Below are positions 5,768-9,545 of a stretch of 9,545 bases of DNA, piece after piece (within the stretch, counting starts at the first letter, position 1; each line of letters begins with the position of its first letter). Source of the stretch: Methanobacteriota archaeon (GTDB lineage: Archaea > Methanobacteriota > Methanobacteria > Methanobacteriales > Methanobacteriaceae); assembly GCA_023434825.1 (NCBI GenBank), contig JAEYSH010000189.1:1-9545 (forward strand). The letters are read 5' to 3'. The position numbers were made by a program, and so were the translations under genes. The notes under the pieces are model-generated. The model saw only the letters and a program-made list of their open reading frames with translations, was not told where the DNA came from and did no database searches.

Positions 5768-7294
5768 ATGGATCTAAATCGCCTAAAACTATTTTTTAAA
5801 AGCAATGGATATATTTTATGTTTATCTGCATTATTTTTCGTTTTGTATACTTTTAATCTTGATAAATATCCGATCATTTGGTCTGATGAAGCTTTTTTTA
5901 GTAATCCTGCTTTTAATTTAGCTTTTCATGGATTTTTAGGCACGACTATGATGCCAACATTTTATAATATTTCTCATTACACTTATTGGCAGATGCCATT
6001 TTATATGGTCTTATTATCCGTATCATTCAAACTTTTTGGATTTGGTATAATACAGGCAAGAATGGTAAGCGTAATATTAGGTTTTTTCACTGTAATATTC
6101 ACTTATTTACTTGGGAAAGAATTATATAATGAAAAGGTAGGCTTTTTAGCTATATTATTGTTGATATTAAATCCTTTTTTCTTTTTTATTGCAAGGGATG
6201 CTAGGATGGATATAGCAGTGATTTGTTTCACTTTAATTTCTTTGTATTTTTTAATTAGAGCTTTAAATACTAAAATATGCTATTATTATTTTGGTGTGGG
6301 CTTATTTGCTATGTTATCTATTTTGTCTCATCCAAATGGTCTTTTTGGAGTTATATGTGGGGTTTTAATTTATTGTATGTGTAAAATTAATTTCAAGACT
6401 CATGAGGTTAATTTTAAACTGAAGGAAATATTATATATGATTATTGGGCCTATTCTCCTGTTAATTCCTTATTTATGGTATATATCTTTGGATTATCCTG
6501 ATTTTGTCTTACAAGTTTCATCTAATCTTTTAAGTTCTGCAGGCGGGCCTTTGAATAACCTTTTTTCAGAAGTTTTTAGGTATGAATTATTAAATGAGTT
6601 TTTATTGAATATTTATTGGTTATTAAATCCCATCATGATTTTAATATTGGTATATTTGATAGGGCTTGGAATTTATTATATTATCAAGACTAAAAAAGAA
6701 TTTAATAGTAAATTTTTAGGTATAATATTGTTAATTCAATTGTTTCTAATTGCAGTTTTAGTTGATCAAAAATTAACGATATATTATTTAGGTGTAATAT
6801 TGCCTTATTTATGCATATTGTTTGCAGTACTTTTTAAACGAAGATATATTTTTAAAAAGAGTATTCAAAGATTTATAACTTATCTAATTATATTTCTGAT
6901 TATTTTTAGTAGTTTAGGTATTTTTAATATTCTTTATACTCACAGAATTAATGATTCTGATAATTTCATATTGGAATTTCCAAATTATATACCTGAAGGG
7001 AGTATTGTTACTGGAAGACCAGTAAACTGGTGGTATTTACATGATAATTATATATTCTATGAGGATTCTCCTTTAGATCCTTCAAAATTCAACCATTTAC
7101 ATGTTGATATTGCTTTAAATTTCTCATACTATAAAAAAGAAGGTGTACAGTATATATTATGTGATCCATCATATTCCAGATATAATTCTTCTTATAATAA
7201 CGATTTTCTGAAGAATAACTGTACATTCATTGGAGAAATACCATATTATAAAGGTATTCCATTATCTCCTATAAAGATTTACAAAATAATTTGA
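5768..7294 (+). CDS. GT-C family membrane glycosyltransferase (PMT/ArnT-like)
   Basis: A 508-residue integral membrane protein of the dolichyl-phosphate-sugar-dependent glycosyltransferase class, which moves a sugar or modified sugar from a lipid carrier to protein or lipid on the outer membrane face. Residues 15-31 form the first membrane helix. WSDEAFF (38-44) follows in the first external loop, with D40/E41 at the position of the catalytic acidic pair. The ARDARMD region (142-148) corresponds to the second conserved loop. About 11 membrane helices extend to residue 388, and the last ~115 residues are a soluble external domain (for example NWWYLHDN and YILCDPSYS). No sugar specificity can be read. 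The start is the only good ATG; a weak AAGGA precedes it. No other glycan-synthesis gene is adjacent, so it would use a host lipid-linked sugar and is plausibly a surface-modifying cargo gene. Confidence 0.8.
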   Translation: MDLNRLKLFFKSNGYILCLSALFFVLYTFNLDKYPIIWSDEAFFSNPAFNLAFHGFLGTTMMPTFYNISHYTYWQMPFYMVLLSVSFKLFGFGIIQARMVSVILGFFTVIFTYLLGKELYNEKVGFLAILLLILNPFFFFIARDARMDIAVICFTLISLYFLIRALNTKICYYYFGVGLFAMLSILSHPNGLFGVICGVLIYCMCKINFKTHEVNFKLKEILYMIIGPILLLIPYLWYISLDYPDFVLQVSSNLLSSAGGPLNNLFSEVFRYELLNEFLLNIYWLLNPIMILILVYLIGLGIYYIIKTKKEFNSKFLGIILLIQLFLIAVLVDQKLTIYYLGVILPYLCILFAVLFKRRYIFKKSIQRFITYLIIFLIIFSSLGIFNILYTHRINDSDNFILEFPNYIPEGSIVTGRPVNWWYLHDNYIFYEDSPLDPSKFNHLHVDIALNFSYYKKEGVQYILCDPSYSRYNSSYNNDFLKNNCTFIGEIPYYKGIPLSPIKIYKII

Positions 7295-7396
7295 ATAATG
7301 ATAATTTTAAACTGTAATATTAAAAACTAGTGTCAAAATATACGTTTTACTTTTCATAGTCAATTGTGCAAGCTATACTTATAATTGAAAATAAAC

Positions 7397-7415
7397 TTTT
7401 GTTTTTAATTTTTTT
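7397..7415 (+). terminator. Poly-T terminator after the glycosyltransferase gene
   Basis: T4, T5 and T7 tracts in TTTTGTTTTTAATTTTTTT, about 100 nt past the stop at 7294, fit archaeal U-tract termination. No earlier tract of this strength follows the gene. Confidence 0.45.
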
Positions 7416-7523
7416 ATTTAATGTATTTAAAATCAATTCAGTCAATTAATATATATTAAAAATTAAAACTAATTCCTAAGAGCACTTTGTTTTTAGAAAT
7501 AATGGTGTTTTGGGCGTGATTTT

Positions 7524-7576
7524 TTATAATTATAATTATAAATTTATCATTATTTATAATATATATGTCTTTTTAT
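7524..7576 (+). repeat. 53-nt direct repeat, right copy (candidate attachment site)
   Basis: This is the partner of 407-459: 26 of 27 matches over 7524-7550, then a less exact TATA-like half (TTATA, ATATATA and TCTTT blocks shared in the same order). Unlike the left copy, it has no gene reading away to the left, so a shared promoter is not an obvious explanation. It separates the glycosyltransferase block from the TIR and recombinase 2 block. Its plus-strand TTTATAATATATATG could also act as a distal TATA for the TIR gene. Confidence 0.55.
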
Positions 7577-7586
7577 TTGAGATATC

Positions 7587-7604
7587 TTGAAAATATGTTT
7601 TCAA
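7587..7604 (+). promoter_or_regulatory. Palindrome upstream of the TIR gene, distal
   Basis: Perfect 7-bp arms TTGAAAA (7587-7593) and TTTTCAA (7598-7604) flank TATG. If the AT-rich TATA at 7554-7567 is used, the predicted transcript start falls in this palindrome, making it a repressor-type site. That would leave a leader of about 180 nt before the TIR start. Confidence 0.3.
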
Positions 7605-7653
7605 AAATAGATTTAGCATTTATGCTGTCTGAACAATGTTTTATTTTCTTAGT

Positions 7654-7669
7654 GATAAATTCATTTATC
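7654..7669 (+). promoter_or_regulatory. Palindrome upstream of the TIR gene, proximal
   Basis: GATAAAT and ATTTATC (7654-7660 and 7663-7669) are perfect arms around TC. It lies about 40 nt before a TATA-like AAATATTAAAC (7697-7707) that would give a transcript start near 7728. It may be an operator controlling the TIR gene. Confidence 0.3.
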
Positions 7670-7774
7670 TATCATAAAACCATAATAACCAAATGAAATA
7701 TTAAACTATTAAATTGCTAAAGTTTTTGATGAAAAGCTATCAAGAACTTAATAATTTAAACAATGGTGATTCTT

Positions 7775-8623
7775 ATGGAATGGGATGTATTTATTTGTCA
7801 TGCTTATGAAGATAAATCAGATATTGTAGAGCCAATTGCACAAACTTTGCACGATTTAGGTGTAAAGGTTTGGTATGATGATTTTACGCTGAAAGTGGGA
7901 GATAGCTTATCAATGTCAATATATAAAGGATTAGCTAATTCTAAATATGGTGTCGTTGTTTTAAGTCCTAATTTTATAGAAAAAGTTGAAGGATGGACCG
8001 GACAAGAATTAGGAGGTCTTAATGCTCGTGAAATGGAAGAAAAAACTAAAGTTATACTTCCTATATGGCATAAAATTACAAAAAGTGATATTATGATGTT
8101 TAGTCCACCATTAGTCGATAAAATTGCTTTGAAGACAGATAAATTAAATCCTTATCAAATTTCCATGAAATTATTGGAGCAAATAAGGCCGGAAATACAT
8201 AAAAATCTTCATAGGGTCATTGAAATAGAAAATATTATAAAAAATGGGGAAATTAAACTATTTAATTTAAAAGATGGCATTAAAAGACCAATAATTCATG
8301 AAAAATTATCTAGCAATTACATTGCACGCATAATTTTGATACATACAATTCTTAGTGAAGTACGCGAAATACCTCTTTTAGAAGTAATCGATGATTTTAA
8401 AAGAGATTATAATCCTTTAAAAGAAATAAAAGTTTGGGAAGGAATAGCTGCATCATTTATAATAGCAATAAGTAGATTAAAATTAAATCATGAGAAAAGA
8501 GTTGAAACATATCGCGTGTTATTACAGTTATCTGTAGGTCTGGATATAAGCATTATAGAACTAAAAGATCTAAATACTGAAGAATTTGAAACGGTCTATG
8601 ATACGTTTTTTAGTATATTTTAA
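7775..8623 (+). CDS. TIR-domain protein with helical C-terminal domain
   Basis: A 282-residue protein from ATG 7775. GGTGAT (7765-7770) precedes this ATG by 4 nt, whereas the earlier in-frame ATG (7763) overlaps that site. Residues 3-130 are a TIR domain: DVFICHAYEDK (4-14), GVKVWYDDFTLKVGDSL (29-45), GVVVLSPNF (59-67), WTGQEL (74-79) and KVILPIWH (92-99). E78 aligns with the catalytic glutamate of TIR NAD-cleaving enzymes such as SARM1, so NAD+ hydrolysis or cyclic ADP-ribose signalling is plausible. Residues about 130-282 are helical, unrecognised, and may be a sensor or oligomerisation domain. No transmembrane segment, NLR, Argonaute or ThsA-like partner is visible. Its 3' end lies 9 nt from that of convergent recombinase 2. 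Being a stand-alone TIR protein beside an integrase, it is probably a mobile-element-borne anti-phage abortive defence gene, which is inference. Confidence 0.85.
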   Translation: MEWDVFICHAYEDKSDIVEPIAQTLHDLGVKVWYDDFTLKVGDSLSMSIYKGLANSKYGVVVLSPNFIEKVEGWTGQELGGLNAREMEEKTKVILPIWHKITKSDIMMFSPPLVDKIALKTDKLNPYQISMKLLEQIRPEIHKNLHRVIEIENIIKNGEIKLFNLKDGIKRPIIHEKLSSNYIARIILIHTILSEVREIPLLEVIDDFKRDYNPLKEIKVWEGIAASFIIAISRLKLNHEKRVETYRVLLQLSVGLDISIIELKDLNTEEFETVYDTFFSIF

Positions 8624-8632
8624 ACATAAAAA

Positions 8633-9545
8633 TCAAACATTACTCTTTAATTCCTTTAATTCTTTTCGCATTGAACGTAAAATATCACTCAACTCCGATA
8701 ACTGCCCTTTTTGCACTTCATTCTCCATCACTAAACCGGAAAGGGCGTTTCTAAGTTCAGAATTTTCTTTCTTAATTTCTTTATCAACATCTTCTGCAAG
8801 AAGCTCATAATTCTGTAAAGTTAGTTGAATATTCTCAAGCTCTAATTTGAGCTTATCATTCTCAGACTGCATAAAATCATATTCATTCTTTAATTGTAAG
8901 AATTCTCTTCTTGAAACAGGGGGTTTCTCAATCCCGATAGTTAGTTCTTCCATGTATTTGACATATACTTCTCTTAACTTGTTAGGATTAGCAAGGAAGT
9001 ATGCATCACGAACTTTATCCTTATATTGATGACCCATAAAATGCTCTCGTATTTCCTCTGGCATTCCTGCGTTAATCAATTGAGTATTGAAGAATTTACG
9101 CATCATGTGACTTGTTGCTTTTCTGAATCTGCCTATTTCTTTTTGTTCCCAGCCTAGATAATCATTTAGATTTCTGTATGCTTGTTGTAGTGATACTGTA
9201 TTTAATGGGGTTTTACCTTCTCTTGAACCGGTAAATAGTGCATCTTCAGGTTGTGGATTGTTTCTTTCAATTAGTAGGTATTTTTCAATGATACTAACGG
9301 CTTCTTCACTAAAAAATGTGGTATATTCTTTATCGGTTTTCTGTCTTACTAGTTTTAATTGACATATACGTTTTATACACTTGGTTTTATTATCAAATAC
9401 TTCTATAATACCATCATAGAAATCTTTCAGAGTTAAGTTTAGTAGATCTATACTTGTTAGTCCTGAGGATAATTGTGCTAGTATGATTGCTTTCATTTTC
9501 CATGATTTAGCAACGCTAATAAGGTCTCTTACATCTTGCTTAGTG
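8633..9545 (-). CDS. Tyrosine recombinase/integrase 2 with long C-terminal coiled coil (5' end outside window)
   Basis: The frame is open to the right edge. Codons before the internal ATG at 9496 read TKQDVRDLISVAKSWK, matching the same region of recombinase 1, so that ATG is not the start. Roughly 130 N-terminal residues lie outside. Counting from the ATG at 9496, the catalytic set is K53, H130 and R133 (TSHMMRKFFN), H156 (HFMGH) and Y166 (DAYFLAN). The box I arginine position is T14 (SSGLT), again not arginine. The catalytic domain aligns without gaps to recombinase 1, but the tail is much longer: about 90 residues of charged heptad-like sequence (198-285) against about 30. Same strand and neighbouring-repeat arrangement as recombinase 1 suggests a second related element continuing to the right. 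It is convergent with the TIR gene, with 9 nt between stops, so no dedicated terminator fits between them. Confidence 0.9.
   Translation of the reverse strand, partial: TKQDVRDLISVAKSWKMKAIILAQLSSGLTSIDLLNLTLKDFYDGIIEVFDNKTKCIKRICQLKLVRQKTDKEYTTFFSEEAVSIIEKYLLIERNNPQPEDALFTGSREGKTPLNTVSLQQAYRNLNDYLGWEQKEIGRFRKATSHMMRKFFNTQLINAGMPEEIREHFMGHQYKDKVRDAYFLANPNKLREVYVKYMEELTIGIEKPPVSRREFLQLKNEYDFMQSENDKLKLELENIQLTLQNYELLAEDVDKEIKKENSELRNALSGLVMENEVQKGQLSELSDILRSMRKELKELKSNV

Larger units (their letters stand above)
7295..7774. other. 480-nt intergenic stretch without a supported gene
   Basis: This very AT-rich stretch holds the poly-T terminator of the glycosyltransferase, the right copy of the 53-nt repeat and two palindromes before the TIR gene. 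A 33-codon frame starting at ATG 7595 has no ribosome binding site and starts inside a palindrome, so I do not call it. No tRNA-like or GC-rich RNA segment is visible. Confidence 0.6.

Noticed and set aside
7595..7696. 33-codon plus-strand frame (MFSKIDLAF...) between the right repeat and the TIR gene
   Set aside because: It has no ribosome binding site, its ATG lies inside a palindrome, and a frame of this length is common by chance in such AT-rich sequence.
4430..7774. CRISPR array among the many short repeats
   Set aside because: The repeats are inverted arms of different sequence; no regularly spaced identical direct repeats of 25-40 nt exist.
8586..9029. Plus-strand frames of 74 and 60 residues over recombinase 2
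   Set aside because: Both lie antisense to the recombinase's coiled coil and catalytic end; their Ser/Phe-rich translations are typical of the reverse of charged helical coding sequence.

Overview
The window looks like archaeal DNA, most probably from a methanogen of the order Methanobacteriales. It is very AT-rich. Ribosome binding sites are of the GGTGAT/AGAGGTGAT type, complementary to archaeal 16S rRNA. TATA-like boxes lie about 25 nt before inferred transcript starts, poly-T tracts stand in for terminators, and TTG starts occur. The gene content (archaeal winged-helix regulator, divergent tyrosine recombinases, SF2-like helicase, TIR protein, archaeal lipoprotein) fits an accessory region with integrated mobile elements. 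The taxonomic call is inference.

Layout. At the left edge (1-373, minus) is the N-terminal part of a winged-helix regulator that looks chromosomal. Its promoter region holds a 53-nt sequence (407-459) that recurs as a direct repeat at 7524-7576. Between the copies lie a small membrane protein (583-1026, minus), a tyrosine recombinase (1099-2217, minus), a divergent helicase-like protein with a four-cysteine insertion (2423-4429, plus), a lipoprotein (4795-5334), a 32-codon membrane micro-ORF (5484-5582) and a GT-C family glycosyltransferase (5768-7294). Right of the second copy come a TIR-domain protein (7775-8623, plus) and, converging on it, a second recombinase (8633 to the right edge, minus; 5' part outside the window).

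Interpretation. Both recombinases are preceded on the left by a repeat copy and one cargo gene: repeat, membrane protein, recombinase 1; then repeat, TIR protein, recombinase 2. I infer a tandem array of two related integrated elements sharing an AT-rich attachment site in the leader/promoter of the regulator. The helicase-like protein would be the replication or mobilisation enzyme, the recombinase would handle integration, and the TIR protein would be a defence-type cargo. The lipoprotein, micro-ORF and glycosyltransferase suggest cell-envelope cargo.

Three intergenic stretches exceed 300 nt. 4430-4794 holds poly-T tracts, two abutting palindromes, a probably broken small membrane-protein gene and an inverted repeat. 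5335-5767 holds a terminator, three inverted repeats and the micro-ORF. 7295-7774 holds a poly-T terminator, the second 53-nt repeat and two palindromes. No tRNA, rRNA or CRISPR array is visible.
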